Source: Herminiimonas sp. (GTDB taxonomy: Bacteria > Pseudomonadota > Gammaproteobacteria > Burkholderiales > Burkholderiaceae_D). From it: 64,000 nucleotides of DNA. The position numbers and the translations under genes are program-made. The stretch lies in the NCBI GenBank assembly GCA_028292665.1, contig JAQGLW010000113.1, forward strand, positions 1 through 64,000. The letters are read 5' to 3'. This document shows, in pieces, positions 55,300 through 64,000 of this stretch. The stretch's first letter is position 1; each line of letters starts with the position of its first letter. Below the pieces are notes generated by a model, which was not told where the DNA came from, ran no database searches, and was given only the letters and a program-made list of their open reading frames with translations.

Positions 55300-55629
55300 T
55301 CAATGCAGAAAACCAAGCTGGCTTTGTTCATCATCCCGTTTGACCGGTTTTGGTTTTCCCTCGGCATCGCTAAAACGCAATTTTGCGCGTCTATCTCCCA
55401 TCAAATCCCGTAATTTTCGAATGGTCACGCCTGAAACATCATGCATTCGAATCAAGAGCTTCGCGCCGACCGGTGTTCGTCGATTCCTGATTTTACTTAT
55501 GGCCGACGGCGATACTTCCAGCATGCGTGCCAGTGCTGCATCGCTCCTCAATCCCGTATGTCTGATCAAGGTATCGAGCAGGTAATCGGGGTTGTAACCT
55601 TCTGGCTGTGTCGGTGCCCGTTGAGCCAT
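55300..55629 (-). CDS. Helix-turn-helix regulator, small
   Basis: A 109-residue protein with a lambda-repressor-like HTH (about 15-65): LLDTLIRHTGLRSDAALARMLEVSPSAISKIRNRRTPVGAKLLIRMHDVSG. The C-terminal tail is basic, then acidic. I choose the ATG at 55629; the frame opens at 55653. It lies upstream of the czcE-like gene on the same strand (62 bp), so it could regulate it. The target is unknown. Confidence 0.8.
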   Translation of the reverse strand: MAQRAPTQPEGYNPDYLLDTLIRHTGLRSDAALARMLEVSPSAISKIRNRRTPVGAKLLIRMHDVSGVTIRKLRDLMGDRRAKLRFSDAEGKPKPVKRDDEQSQLGFLH

Positions 55630-55901
55630 TGTTTTCTCAAAGGTAAGCCACAAACTGTGTCGCTCATATGGTAGTTGACACCTTAATCACATTTAAATTC
55701 CCGATACCGGCCGGACTTCGTTCGGGGCAACGCGTCAAGTATTTCGCGGCCAGGCAGATTGCAGGGAGGAAGCATCAAGGGTACACGTCTATTTTCTGCA
55801 TCATGTTATAACCCGGATCGGAAACCAGAATATGCACAGCTGGAAACTGGAAGATATCAAAAGCATTGCAACGGACAGACAGCCGCGCCGGGCGTCAGGC
55901 A

Positions 55902-55963
55902 TAAAAAAGCCCGCGAACCTTGCGGTTGCGGGCTAAATCCATCCTTAGGAGGGTGGAGGAGAC
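55902..55963 (-). ncRNA. Candidate ~62-nt small RNA with CCUCC motifs
   Basis: The minus strand has a promoter (TATAGT at 55975-55970 and TTGCGC at 55998-55993, 17 bp apart) directly followed by a short unit ending in a strong terminator. The predicted transcript starts near 55963. It contains CTCCTCC and CCCTCC, which can pair with ribosome-binding sites, then a terminator hairpin. No frame is present. There is no known family I can name. The start point is estimated as 7 nt after the -10 box. Confidence 0.55.
55903..55934 (-). terminator. Rho-independent terminator of the candidate sRNA
   Basis: On the minus strand AGCCCGC (55934-55928) pairs with GCGGGCT (55914-55908), extended by AACC/GGTT around a 4-nt loop, then TTTTTT (55908-55903). 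A textbook terminator, with no gene in front of it other than the candidate sRNA. Confidence 0.85.
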
Positions 55964-55969
55964 GATTCC

Positions 55970-55998
55970 ACTATAGAACATGGAATGGTGCAGCGCAA
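55970..55998 (-). promoter_or_regulatory. Promoter of the candidate sRNA
   Basis: TTGCGC (55998-55993) and TATAGT (55975-55970) on the minus strand with 17 bp between. The -10 matches consensus at five of six positions, the -35 at three. Confidence 0.5.
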
Positions 55999-56779
55999 TA
56001 CGTAAAAATACGGTATGACTACGATGCAATGAAAAAATCTTCACAAAGCTTTATCGATGCGGACTCGTCTCTTTTCACATGTTCGGGAAGATAGATTGAC
56101 AACCTGTAACGCAATACCCACCTTACATCTATTTGCTGCATGCAAATATTTTCAATGTGCGCTGACTAAATCGTGAAATGCGCGAATATTGGTAAACAAA
56201 GCCAAAAATTGTCAGCTGAAACCAAACGTACAAGCGCTAAAAAGTGTCAGTCGGCGCGATAAAAGATGATGCAATTTCTATCCATCACGCACCGATTCTG
56301 CGCGTCTCCTGCAACTACAAAGCATTTTGAGTATGCGTTCGCTGCTTGAATGTTCTGGTACGGGTCTTGCATTTCTTCACAGACACTTACCAGAATGGTC
56401 GAAATATGGAATTCCTTATCGTAACTATTTGCGTCGCCTTAATCCTTGCAACTGTCAAAGTGCGACGGTCACTTAAATTGCAAGGCTTTTACAAGATTTC
56501 TCACCTCAATGCCCGTTCGACGGCAAGAAGGTGGACCGAGATCAACCGACATCTTTGAAATTGAATTCGCAGCCCAGCCTTCAACGAAGATGTGCTGTTC
56601 ATTGCAGCTAGCCAAGCCATCACGGGGACTTTTCGTATTTTTACCTCGTAGTGCATCTTGCATGCGTACCGGTTAATGAAAGACGCTCCGGCGGCGAAGC
56701 ACAGCATTGTATTTGGATGCACCAAGGAACTCTAACTCTCCCACTTGTCCAATTATCAAAGGGGGACAGGAGGCATGAT
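55999..56779. other. Gene-poor A/T-richer stretch
   Basis: About 780 bp with no confident gene. A frame at 56406-56558 (+) would encode a 50-residue protein with one hydrophobic segment (MEFLIVTICVALILATVKV) and a basic tail, but it has no good ribosome-binding site. Base composition is lower in G/C than the core genes, like the rest of 54.7-57.6 kb. Confidence 0.4.
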
Positions 56780-57007
56780 ATGGATGTGCTATTGAAAGCA
56801 ACCGAGACTCTTTGGCAGCGGTTGCGCGAAATCGCTCTGGATGACGCAACCGTAATGAATGCGTTAATGACGGCAGAGCATGCGTGCTTAAGCAGAGAGC
56901 ATACGGCCGTTGCATTAGCTCTTTCCCTGGCCATGGAAAAGCAGGAACTGCTTAAAAAGAACGGTAATACGAGAACAAGAGAGTTCTCTGAAACTGATAT
57001 TGTTTAA
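56780..57007 (+). CDS. Small hypothetical protein with a strong ribosome-binding site
   Basis: A 75-residue helical protein (MDVLLKATETLWQRLREIALDDATVMNALMTAEHACLSREHTAVALALSLAMEK type). AGGAGG lies 8 nt before the ATG at 56780, much stronger than for any other frame here. I do not recognise it. It has no signal peptide. Opposite in direction to the next small gene. Confidence 0.65.
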   Translation: MDVLLKATETLWQRLREIALDDATVMNALMTAEHACLSREHTAVALALSLAMEKQELLKKNGNTRTREFSETDIV

Positions 57008-57074
57008 TCTGCAGTAATCGCTTCTCCCGCAGGCATACCTTTTTTCTTTCAAATGGCGGCAAGGTATGGCAAGT

Positions 57075-57293
57075 TCATTTGCTGCCTAAAGCGGTGGTTT
57101 GCTGCGATTCTATTTTCTCCATTGCCTTTTCCAGCACAACAATCCTTTCCAATAAAATTCTACGACTGATGGTTTCGACCGCAGGCATAAGAGGCTCGAC
57201 TTCAGCCTCTTTGGCTTCGCTTTTCATTCGTTCAATCTTTATTTTCAGTGCCTTTACGCGACGTCGCTCCATCCATTGCTCTATCCAGTTCAT
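57075..57293 (-). CDS. Small coiled-coil hypothetical protein
   Basis: A 72-residue, charged, helical protein (MNWIEQWMERRRVKALKIKI..., heptad-like Leu/Ile spacing, ending QQTTALGSK). GGAGGAAGTC precedes the ATG, supporting a real gene. No family recognised. It faces the 56780 gene. Confidence 0.6.
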   Translation of the reverse strand: MNWIEQWMERRRVKALKIKIERMKSEAKEAEVEPLMPAVETISRRILLERIVVLEKAMEKIESQQTTALGSK

Positions 57294-57341
57294 GACTTCC
57301 TCCCTGATGTCTGATATGCATTATGTTGTAATTCTACCCGT

Positions 57342-57605
57342 TTGGCGCATGGCATCACATTTCAACTAATCAGAGCCTGCCGCACGTCTCTTTGGCTCCG
57401 ACAACTTGAGGCCGCAGAGAGATATGGCTTACCCGCCGCCTATATCGAAAGTATCGCGCATCTTGATGCCCCAATAATGCCAGTCAATGGGCTCGCCAAT
57501 GTTTTTCATATCACTCCTTCAAGCGATGCCTTCAATGAGTCGGGGCACCAGACAGGCAGGCGAAGGTTTACTGGAGAGAACGCGGGTTTTAAGAGGATAT
57601 TATGA
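57342..57605 (+). pseudogene. Possible remnant of a gamma-glutamylcyclotransferase-like gene
   Basis: The frame contains LEAAERYGLPAAYIESIAHLDA, which resembles the C-terminal helix of gamma-glutamylcyclotransferase (GGCT/AIG2) proteins. The N-terminal part of that family is absent: a stop lies 30 bp upstream. The following 50 residues look random. If correct, only the tail of an old gene is left. Weak evidence. Confidence 0.25.
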
Positions 57606-57625
57606 GATGGGATAAAACGGATGGA

Positions 57626-57718
57626 TGGTGCCCGAGACCGGAATTGAACCGGTACGCCCCTTTTCAGGTAAGCGGCGGATTTTAAGTCCGCTGTGTCTAC
57701 CAATTTCACCACTCGGGC
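57626..57718 (-). tRNA. tRNA-Leu (anticodon UAA)
   Basis: The minus strand gives a class II tRNA with a long variable arm: acceptor GCCCGAG/CTCGGGC, anticodon stem GCGGA/TCCGC around CTTAAAA (anticodon TAA), variable arm, T-arm CCGGTTCAATTCCGG, and an encoded CCA. Last of three tRNA genes in a row. Confidence 0.95.
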
Positions 57719-57778
57719 ATAGTGCGATTTTAAAGCAAGACGCCAATAAAAAAAGCGCCGCGGCGCTTTTTTAAAAAC

Positions 57779-57852
57779 TGGAGGCGGGGGTCGGGATCGA
57801 ACCGGCGTAAACGGCTTTGCAGGCCGCTGCATAACCACTTTGCTACCCCGCC
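57779..57852 (-). tRNA. tRNA-Cys (anticodon GCA)
   Basis: Minus-strand cloverleaf: acceptor GGCGGGG/CCCCGCC, anticodon stem GCGGC/GCCGT around CTGCAAA (anticodon GCA), T-arm GCCGGTTCGATCCCG, encoded CCA. Between tRNA-Gly and tRNA-Leu. Confidence 0.95.
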
Positions 57853-57977
57853 AAGGGTGCGTATTGTAACCGCGAAATCAAAATCGTGCTGCTTCCGAAA
57901 ACTCTGACGGTCGAATACTCCGACACTAATTTTACCAATAAAAAAAGGAAGCCTTGTGAGCTTCCCTTTCTGAATTT

Positions 57978-58053
57978 TGGAGCGGGAGAAGAGTCTCGAA
58001 CTCTCGACCTCAACCTTGGCAAGGTTGCGCTCTACCAACTGAGCTACTCCCGC
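57978..58053 (-). tRNA. tRNA-Gly (anticodon GCC)
   Basis: Minus-strand cloverleaf: acceptor GCGGGAG/CTCCCGC, D-arm AGCTCAGTTGGTAGAGC, anticodon stem CAACC/GGTTG around TTGCCAA (anticodon GCC), T-arm GAGAGTTCGAGACTC, encoded CCA. First of three tRNA genes after pgsA. Confidence 0.95.
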
Positions 58054-58105
58054 ATCGACAGAGAAGCGCCATTATAGATGATCCATACTCTTTGTCAAGC
58101 GCACA

Positions 58106-58690
58106 CTAAGGCAGGTGCCCTGCATTCGCCTTGATCAAAGGCCACGCTTTGCGCAGATAATAAAACATCGACCATACCGTCAGCACCGCAGCCACGCCCA
58201 ATAACCACTGTCCCCAAAAGCGGGTATCAATCATGCCGAACACGGTGCCGTAGTAGAGCAGCATCGGTATCGCGATCATTTGTGCGGTGGTCTTGATTTT
58301 GCCGATTGAACTGACGGCGACCGATTTCGATGCGCCGATTTGCGCCATCCATTCGCGTAGTGCAGAAATCGCGATTTCTCTTCCGATGATAATGAATGCA
58401 ACCATCGCGTTGACCCGATCGAGCTGCACCAACACCAACAGCGCGCCTGCCACCATCAGCTTGTCGGCGACAGGATCGAGAAAAGCGCCGAACGCGGAAG
58501 TTTCATTCCATCGCCGCGCGAGAAAACCATCGAACCAATCGGTGATGGCGGCAATGATGAAAATAGCTGTGGATGCCACGCCTTTTTCGAACGGAGAAAG
58601 CCACGTATCAGGCAGATAAAATACGCCGACCACCAGCGGGATCAGTGCAACGCGCAACCATGTGAGCAAAATCGGAATATTAAATGGCAT
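58106..58690 (-). CDS. pgsA: CDP-diacylglycerol-glycerol-3-phosphate 3-phosphatidyltransferase
   Basis: A 194-residue inner-membrane enzyme that makes phosphatidylglycerol-phosphate. The CDP-alcohol phosphotransferase motif is complete: D-W-F-D-G-F-L-A-R...G-A-F-L-D-P-V-A-D (about 50-75). Several transmembrane segments surround it. The length is normal (about 185). It lies between uvrC and the tRNA genes, typical for betaproteobacteria. Confidence 0.96.
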   Translation of the reverse strand: MPFNIPILLTWLRVALIPLVVGVFYLPDTWLSPFEKGVASTAIFIIAAITDWFDGFLARRWNETSAFGAFLDPVADKLMVAGALLVLVQLDRVNAMVAFIIIGREIAISALREWMAQIGASKSVAVSSIGKIKTTAQMIAIPMLLYYGTVFGMIDTRFWGQWLLGVAAVLTVWSMFYYLRKAWPLIKANAGHLP

Positions 58691-58759
58691 AAATAAGGCT
58701 TTTATTTTTTACGTGCTTGTTCATCTGAATATCGCACGGTTTGCAATTATCTGCTTAAT

Positions 58760-60613
58760 TTAATGCAATTGTTTGTAAATGTCTTCAGCCAATTGCCTTG
58801 AGATGCCTTCGACCGAGGCCAGATCGTCCACACTGGCGTCGACCACGCCGCGCAATCCGCCGAAGCGCGCCAGCAGCTTCTGGCGCCGCTTTGCGCCGAT
58901 GCCTTCGATTTCTTCCAGCCGCGACGTTTGGCGCGCTTTGGCTCGTTTGGCGCGCATCCCCGTGATCGCGAAACGGTGCGCCTCATCGCGAATCTGTGCA
59001 ATCAGCATCAGCGCAGCGGATTCCTTGCCTAACTCTTGCGGAAGACGGGCGTCTGCAAAAATAAGCGTCTCCAATCCGACTTTACGGCCCTCGCCTTTCG
59101 CGACACCGACGATCAGACCGATATCGAGCCCCAGTTCGGTGAATACCTGCCTGGCCATTTCGACCTGTCCCTTGCCGCCGTCGATCAATACGATATCGGG
59201 CATCACGCCGTCCCCATTCGCGACTTTTTCATAGCGGCGCATCAGCACCTGGCGCATTGCCGCATAGTCGTCGCCCGGCGTAATGTCGTTGATGTTGTAG
59301 CGCCGATACTCGCCGTTCTGCATTGCATGATGATGGAACACGACGCAGGATGCCTGGGTCGCTTCGCCCTGGGTATGGCTAATGTCGAAGCACTCGACCC
59401 GCAGCGTGTCGACGTCGGTGATTTCGATGCCAAGCATCTCGACCAGAGCGCGGGTCCTCGATTGCTGCGAACCCTGCTCCGACAGCAAGCGCGCCAATGC
59501 GATTTCCGCCCCCTTGTGCGCCATCTCCAGCCACTGCCGGCGCTGTTCCTGCGGCTGAAACACGAGATTGATGCGATGGCCGCATTGTTCCATCAGTGCC
59601 AGCATCAACTCGGGCTCATTCAATTCGAGGTTCAGAATCAGCATGCCCGGAATAAATTTATCGATGTAATGCTGCGCGAGGAAAGCTTTCAGCACTTCCG
59701 CTTCGATCACCTCGTCTTCAGCAAATGCGCCGTCCACATGCACCGGGAAATACGCACGATCGCCAAGATGCCGCCCGCCCCTTACCATTGCGAGATTGAC
59801 GCAGGCACGACCGCCCTGCACGATCACCGCAATGATATCGATGTCGGCATCGCCGACGGTTTCCATGCTTTGCTGGTGCAGTATGCGCGACAGTGCCGTG
59901 ATCTGATTGCGTACCGCAGCGGCCTGTTCGAACTTCAATTCCGTTGCGAATGCATGCATCTTTGCTTCCAGCGATTCCAGCAATTCGGTCTGTCGTCCCC
60001 GCAAAAACCTGGCCGCATTTTCCACGTCGTTCAAATAGTCTTCGCTGGAAATGAAATTGACGCACGGCGCGCTGCAGCGATGAATCTGATGCAGCAGGCA
60101 AGGCCGCGTGCGATTGGCGAATACCGAATCCTCACAGGTGCGCAATAGAAAAACCTTTTGCAGAATCTGCATCGATTCCTTTACAGCCCACACGCTCGGG
60201 AATGGTCCGAAATACTGATTTTTCTTGTCCACTGCACCGCGGTAGTACGCCATGCGCGGAAATGCCTGTCCGGTGATCTTCAGGTACGGATACGACTTGT
60301 CGTCGCGGAACAGGATGTTGTAGCGCGGCTGCAGCGTCTTGATCAGGTTGTTTTCAAGCAGCAGCGCTTCAGCCTCGCTGCGCGTTACCGTAGTTTCCAT
60401 GCGCGCAATGCGCTCCACCATCATTGCGATGCGCGGACTGGTCAGTGTCTTTTGAAAATAACTGGACACGCGTTTCTTCAGGTCGCGCGCCTTGCCGACG
60501 TACAGCACATTGTTGTCGGCGTCGAAATAGCGATAGACGCCCGGCAAGTGCGGCAGTTTTGCGACGGTTTCTAAAATGGCCGCGCGCGGATCGGAAACAT
60601 CGGGTTCAGACAT
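58760..60613 (-). CDS. uvrC: Excinuclease ABC subunit C
   Basis: A 617-residue nucleotide-excision-repair nuclease. The N-terminal GIY-YIG domain is [29 protein letters not shown] (about 25-55). The UVR (UvrB-binding) segment lies near 210-245, the RNase-H-like 5' nuclease domain follows ([28 protein letters not shown]), and helix-hairpin-helix repeats end the protein ([32 protein letters not shown]). Length typical. Confidence 0.97.
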   Translation of the reverse strand: MSEPDVSDPRAAILETVAKLPHLPGVYRYFDADNNVLYVGKARDLKKRVSSYFQKTLTSPRIAMMVERIARMETTVTRSEAEALLLENNLIKTLQPRYNILFRDDKSYPYLKITGQAFPRMAYYRGAVDKKNQYFGPFPSVWAVKESMQILQKVFLLRTCEDSVFANRTRPCLLHQIHRCSAPCVNFISSEDYLNDVENAARFLRGRQTELLESLEAKMHAFATELKFEQAAAVRNQITALSRILHQQSMETVGDADIDIIAVIVQGGRACVNLAMVRGGRHLGDRAYFPVHVDGAFAEDEVIEAEVLKAFLAQHYIDKFIPGMLILNLELNEPELMLALMEQCGHRINLVFQPQEQRRQWLEMAHKGAEIALARLLSEQGSQQSRTRALVEMLGIEITDVDTLRVECFDISHTQGEATQASCVVFHHHAMQNGEYRRYNINDITPGDDYAAMRQVLMRRYEKVANGDGVMPDIVLIDGGKGQVEMARQVFTELGLDIGLIVGVAKGEGRKVGLETLIFADARLPQELGKESAALMLIAQIRDEAHRFAITGMRAKRAKARQTSRLEEIEGIGAKRRQKLLARFGGLRGVVDASVDDLASVEGISRQLAEDIYKQLH

Positions 60614-60657
60614 TGCGAAAACGGAAATCCATGCTTAATGTGGCATTCAGAACCATG

Positions 60658-61719
60658 CTAGACAAGCGAGTGCGCCAGCTTCTTTGCGGCCTGATAGCGC
60701 ATATCGTTTTGCAGCGCATCCCAGTCTAATGCAGGCATCTGCGGCACCAGCGACGCAATGCGCGCGGCGGATTCCTTGAATCCCGCATTGGTTGCCGCCT
60801 TCAATCCGGACAGCAACTGATCAGCCTTGTCCGGCGAATTGCAAATCAATACCATGTCGCATCCGGCAGAAAGCGCCGCATGCGCGCCGTCGACAACGCT
60901 GCCGGCAACGCTGGCCCCTTCCATACTGAGATCGTCGCTGAAAATAACCCCTTGGAATCCCATGTCGTTACGTAACATCGACAACCATTTCCTTGAAAAT
61001 CCTGCCGGATCCTTATCCACTTTAGGATAAATTACATGCGCCGGCATTACGCCGGTCAGGCTCATGCCGAGCCAGTCATAGGGTGCTGCGTCTTCCGCCA
61101 GAATTTCTTTCAGGCTGCGTTCATCGACCGGGATTGCGACATGCGAATCCGCCTTGACGAAACCATGCCCCGGAAAATGCTTGCCGCAATTCGACATACC
61201 GGCCAGCGCCAGTCCGTGATTCAGGCTTTTTGCCAGCAATGCGACAACTCGTGCATCGCGATGGAACGCGCGATCGCCGATCACGCCGGACTCGCCGTAA
61301 TCAAGATCGAGCACAGGAGTGAACGACAAATCGACACCGCAGGCACGCAATTCGGCAGCCAGCACAAAACCGACGGCGGTAGCGGCCCTGGCAGCGTCCA
61401 ATACGTCGCGATCCCACAATTGGCCGAGCTTGCGCATCGCAGGCAATCTGGTAAAGCCATCTGTCTTGAATCGTTGCACGCGACCGCCTTCGTGATCGAC
61501 CGCGATCAATACGCCAGGCCGGGCTGCATGGATCGCGTCCGTCAGCGCAGTCAACTGCGCACGATTTTCGTAACTGCGTGCAAAAAGGATGACACCGCCC
61601 GTCAACGGATGCTGAATGCGCCGGATATCGTCGGCGGTCAGCGCCGTGCCGCCCACGTCCAGCATGACGGGTCCCAAATCAGGAGTTGCGTTTTTCATCG
61701 CATTTGCCATTGTTGTCAT
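60658..61719 (-). CDS. nagZ: Beta-N-acetylhexosaminidase NagZ
   Basis: A 353-residue GH3 enzyme that removes GlcNAc from anhydro-muropeptides in peptidoglycan recycling. The catalytic His lies in [16 protein letters not shown] and the nucleophile Asp in [14 protein letters not shown]. Substrate residues RTDGFTRLP-type ([15 protein letters not shown]) are present. Its start overlaps the acpS stop by 4 bp. Length typical (about 340). Confidence 0.96.
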   Translation of the reverse strand: MTTMANAMKNATPDLGPVMLDVGGTALTADDIRRIQHPLTGGVILFARSYENRAQLTALTDAIHAARPGVLIAVDHEGGRVQRFKTDGFTRLPAMRKLGQLWDRDVLDAARAATAVGFVLAAELRACGVDLSFTPVLDLDYGESGVIGDRAFHRDARVVALLAKSLNHGLALAGMSNCGKHFPGHGFVKADSHVAIPVDERSLKEILAEDAAPYDWLGMSLTGVMPAHVIYPKVDKDPAGFSRKWLSMLRNDMGFQGVIFSDDLSMEGASVAGSVVDGAHAALSAGCDMVLICNSPDKADQLLSGLKAATNAGFKESAARIASLVPQMPALDWDALQNDMRYQAAKKLAHSLV

Positions 61720-62108
61720 TTTTTCTCCACTATCACGAAGGCGACCGCATATTCAGCTTCATCTGTAATAGATACTTGTGCGGTCAATCCATTCTGTTCC
61801 ATAAATTCTTTCAGTACGCCGTTGGTCACTGCAATCGGCTTCCCGCTCGGCGCATTCAGCGTCTGCATCGCACGCCATGTCATTGGCATGTGCATCCCGA
61901 GACCGATGGCTTTGGAAAATGCCTCTTTCGCGGCGAAGCGGGTTGCCAGAAAACGGACGCCGCGCGCTTCGACCTTGGCTTTGCGGTGCTTGTATTTTTC
62001 CAGTTCTTCAGGACCGAGAATCTTTTCGGCGAAGCGGTCGCCGTTGCGGGCAAGCGCGGCCTCGATGCGGGATATCTGGATGATGTCGGTACCGATGCCG
62101 TAAATCAT
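61716..62108 (-). CDS. acpS: Holo-[acyl-carrier-protein] synthase
   Basis: A 130-residue enzyme that attaches phosphopantetheine to acyl carrier protein. Mg2+ residues are the Asp in [13 protein letters not shown] (Asp8) and the Glu in [14 protein letters not shown] choose the ATG at 62108; the frame continues upstream through pdxJ in another reading. The start overlaps the pdxJ stop by 4 bp and its stop overlaps nagZ by 4 bp, so all three are coupled. Confidence 0.97.
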   Translation of the reverse strand: MIYGIGTDIIQISRIEAALARNGDRFAEKILGPEELEKYKHRKAKVEARGVRFLATRFAAKEAFSKAIGLGMHMPMTWRAMQTLNAPSGKPIAVTNGVLKEFMEQNGLTAQVSITDEAEYAVAFVIVEKK

Positions 62109-62872
62109 TTCTTCAGGGCCGTCAGGCGTGCTGCTGTCATGATTGACTTCATTTCGCGCACGGCATTCTGCCAGCCGGAAAATATTGCCTGTGCGACGAT
62201 GGCATGGCCGATGTTGAGTTCGGCAATTCCGGAAATTGCAGCGATCGCCTGGACATTGGTGTAATGCAAGCCGTGACCCGCATTGACTTTCAGGCCACGC
62301 CTTGCACCTTCCAGCACCCCCTGCCTGACACGCTCCAGTTCTGTCAGCTGCGCAGCTTCGCAATGCGCATCCGCATAACGGCCGGTATGCAATTCAATCA
62401 CCGGTGCGCCCGCTTCGGCAGCTGCCTGGATCTGCGCCACGTCGGCGTCAATGAAAAGGCTTACACGAATGCCTTCCGCCTGCAACTGCCTGACGGCTGC
62501 CTGCACCTGTGAAAAGTATTTGACGACGTCCAGTCCGCCTTCGGTCGTGACTTCTTCGCGGCGCTCGGGCACCAGACAGGCATCTTGCGGTTTGATACGG
62601 CAGGCGAAGTCGATCATTTCCGCTGTGACGGCCGACTCCAGATTCATCCGGGTGAGCAATTGCGGCCGGATTGCCTCGACATCGGCATCCTTGATATGGC
62701 GGCGATCTTCGCGCAGATGCAGCGTGATTGCATCTGCGCCCGCTTCTTCCGCCAACAGGGCCGCCTGTATCGGATCAGGATAAACCGTGCCGCGCGCGTT
62801 GCGCAAAGTGGCTACGTGGTCGATGTTGACGCCTAAATCGATGATCTGGCTATTCGGGTGTAGAAGGCTCAT
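62105..62872 (-). CDS. pdxJ: Pyridoxine 5'-phosphate synthase
   Basis: A 255-residue TIM-barrel enzyme for the last step of vitamin B6 synthesis. Family segments are [17 protein letters not shown] (about 12-28), [15 protein letters not shown] (about 45-59), [18 protein letters not shown] (about 98-115), [10 protein letters not shown] and [12 protein letters not shown]. Length typical (about 243). Between recO and acpS in the order standard for proteobacteria. Confidence 0.97.
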   Translation of the reverse strand: MSLLHPNSQIIDLGVNIDHVATLRNARGTVYPDPIQAALLAEEAGADAITLHLREDRRHIKDADVEAIRPQLLTRMNLESAVTAEMIDFACRIKPQDACLVPERREEVTTEGGLDVVKYFSQVQAAVRQLQAEGIRVSLFIDADVAQIQAAAEAGAPVIELHTGRYADAHCEAAQLTELERVRQGVLEGARRGLKVNAGHGLHYTNVQAIAAISGIAELNIGHAIVAQAIFSGWQNAVREMKSIMTAARLTALKK

Positions 62873-62903
62873 GAAAGGGCTGGCATCAGTGCTGGAATGG
62901 TTT

Positions 62904-63809
62904 TTATAACTGCATCAAATCTAGCAGAATCTGCCGCGTATTGAGCGGCGTGCCGCCCAGATGATGCGCGAGCAAAAACCGCATCAGGAATTTACTCTGC
63001 GTTTGCGTCGCGCTGTCGGCATAATTCTCCTGCTCCATGTCGAGCAGCGTCCTGCCTGATACCTGCGGCGACATATCTGCGGGTCGCGCCGGGCGCGGTC
63101 CGCGCTCCGGATCGACTACGTACATATGATCCGGCTCGACTGCCTGTCCGGTCGCGGTACAGATCGTGAAATCGCCGGCAACGCCGGTTTCTTTCAATAA
63201 AGCCAGTTCGAACTTTCGCAATACGATCGGTGCAGGTTCATTGTGTGCAAGCTGATTCAGTGTGGAGACATAGTGATCGAACAGCACCGGATGCGGATCG
63301 TCTCGCGCCAGCAGTTTGACCAGCAATTCGTTCAAATAGAAGCCGCACAAAAGTGCGGATTTTTCCAGTGGCAGCAGGCCGCCGACCCATTCCGCCGCCG
63401 TCAACGTGCGCACTTCGGATTTCCCGCTCCATCCGACAGACAGCGGCTGAAAAGTCTGCAGTACGCCGCGCAGCCTGGAATGCGGCCGCTTGGCGCCCTT
63501 GGCAATCAATGCGATACGGCCGTAATCGCGCGTAAAAACATCGACGATCAGGCTGGTTTCCTTGTAAGGATAACTATGCAGCACGAAGCCGGGCTGACCG
63601 GTAATCCGGCTTTCTTTTTCAGGGGATCTTGTACGTTTGGCAGACAGACTGGAAGCGGGCGTTACGGAAAGAGCATCGTCAAGGCCCGCCTTCCCCTGTT
63701 GCAACGACTGCCCGGCGACCGGACGCGCTGCATCGTTCGGCTCCGCGATTTTCATCGACGGCAAGGAGTCGTTCAATTCCGGCTTGGCATCAGCGGCAAT
63801 GACGTTCAT
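62904..63809 (-). CDS. recO: DNA repair protein RecO with an unusual N-terminal extension
   Basis: A 301-residue recombination mediator that helps load RecA in gap repair. The OB-fold starts at about residue 70 ([49 protein letters not shown]). The C-terminal helical part includes [11 protein letters not shown]. The zinc-finger cysteines are only partly kept. The first ~68 residues are a low-complexity, disordered-looking extension absent from E. coli RecO (242 residues). A later start near the OB-fold cannot be ruled out, but no in-frame ATG sits close to it. Between era and pdxJ. Confidence 0.9.
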   Translation of the reverse strand: MNVIAADAKPELNDSLPSMKIAEPNDAARPVAGQSLQQGKAGLDDALSVTPASSLSAKRTRSPEKESRITGQPGFVLHSYPYKETSLIVDVFTRDYGRIALIAKGAKRPHSRLRGVLQTFQPLSVGWSGKSEVRTLTAAEWVGGLLPLEKSALLCGFYLNELLVKLLARDDPHPVLFDHYVSTLNQLAHNEPAPIVLRKFELALLKETGVAGDFTICTATGQAVEPDHMYVVDPERGPRPARPADMSPQVSGRTLLDMEQENYADSATQTQSKFLMRFLLAHHLGGTPLNTRQILLDLMQL

Positions 63810-63820
63810 CGAAAGATTGT

Positions 63821-64000
63821 TTATTCGTACCCGTACGCACGCAGTCCGGCTTCATTATCGGCCCAGCCGGATTTCACCTTCACCCACACTTCAAGATAGA
63901 CCGGGCCGCCGAAAAGCTTTTCCATATCGAGCCTGGCTTGTGTCGAAATATCCTTGAGACGCGCTCCTTTTTGTCCGATAACCATCGATTTATGCGTGTC
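63821..64000 (-). CDS. era: GTPase Era, C-terminal end (runs off the window)
   Basis: Sixty codons end at a TAA at 63821-63823. The translation is the KH domain of Era: [43 protein letters not shown], then [12 protein letters not shown]. Era binds the 3' end of 16S rRNA and is needed for 30S assembly. The stop lies 11 bp before recO on the same strand, the usual order era-recO. Confidence 0.95.
   Translation of the reverse strand, partial: DTHKSMVIGQKGARLKDISTQARLDMEKLFGGPVYLEVWVKVKSGWADNEAGLRAYGYE

Overview
The window looks like chromosome of a betaproteobacterium of the order Burkholderiales, most likely family Oxalobacteraceae (a Herbaspirillum/Noviherbaspirillum/Herminiimonas-like relative). 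This rests on recognisable proteins and gene order: era-recO-pdxJ-acpS-nagZ-uvrC-pgsA-tRNA(Gly,Cys,Leu); rluD-pgeF back to back with bamD; phaC-phaR; ispD-ispF facing mfd; and acyl-CoA dehydrogenase/MaoC operons. The species cannot be fixed from sequence alone.

Layout. 1-8.8 kb is a surface/secretion region. It holds the N-terminal end of a giant RTX/VCBS adhesin, a LuxR-type regulator with an eroded receiver domain, about 1 kb of apparently decayed DNA, a two-partner secretion pair (TpsB transporter, TpsA exoprotein with GLUG repeats), an L,D-transpeptidase, and a 161-bp palindromic MITE-like element next to tRNA-Arg. 9.3-13.6 kb carries a GH2 glycosidase and a GH1-RmlD fusion protein. 14.1-20.3 kb has arfB, a DUF1800/DUF1501/small secreted protein cluster, an OmpR/EnvZ pair and ynfA. 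20.4-23.3 kb is an iron/peroxide-type operon: rubrerythrin, FeS oxidoreductase, encapsulated-ferritin-like protein, DUF3501. 23.7-45 kb is mostly housekeeping: yqhD, ispDF, mfd, serB, a GGDEF/EAL protein, metC, rimO, phaR/phaC, pgeF, rluD, bamD, yaaA. 45-54.7 kb is an acyl-CoA block of two convergent gene sets. 54.9-57.6 kb is a pocket of small genes with a candidate sRNA. 57.6 kb to the end is three tRNAs and the pgsA-to-era cluster, all on the minus strand.

How the parts connect. PHA storage (phaC, phaR) and fatty-acid oxidation (acyl-CoA dehydrogenases, hydratases, CoA-linked phosphotransferase) lie in the same window. Their promoters share a near-identical palindrome just downstream of a TATAAT box, suggesting one repressor links carbon storage to beta-oxidation. 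Other points worth a second look are the EncFtn-like ferritin with no encapsulin beside it, a promoter-plus-terminator unit that looks like a ~62-nt sRNA with CCUCC motifs, and the GH1-RmlD fusion. All functional statements come from reading translated sequence and remembered family motifs; no database search was run.
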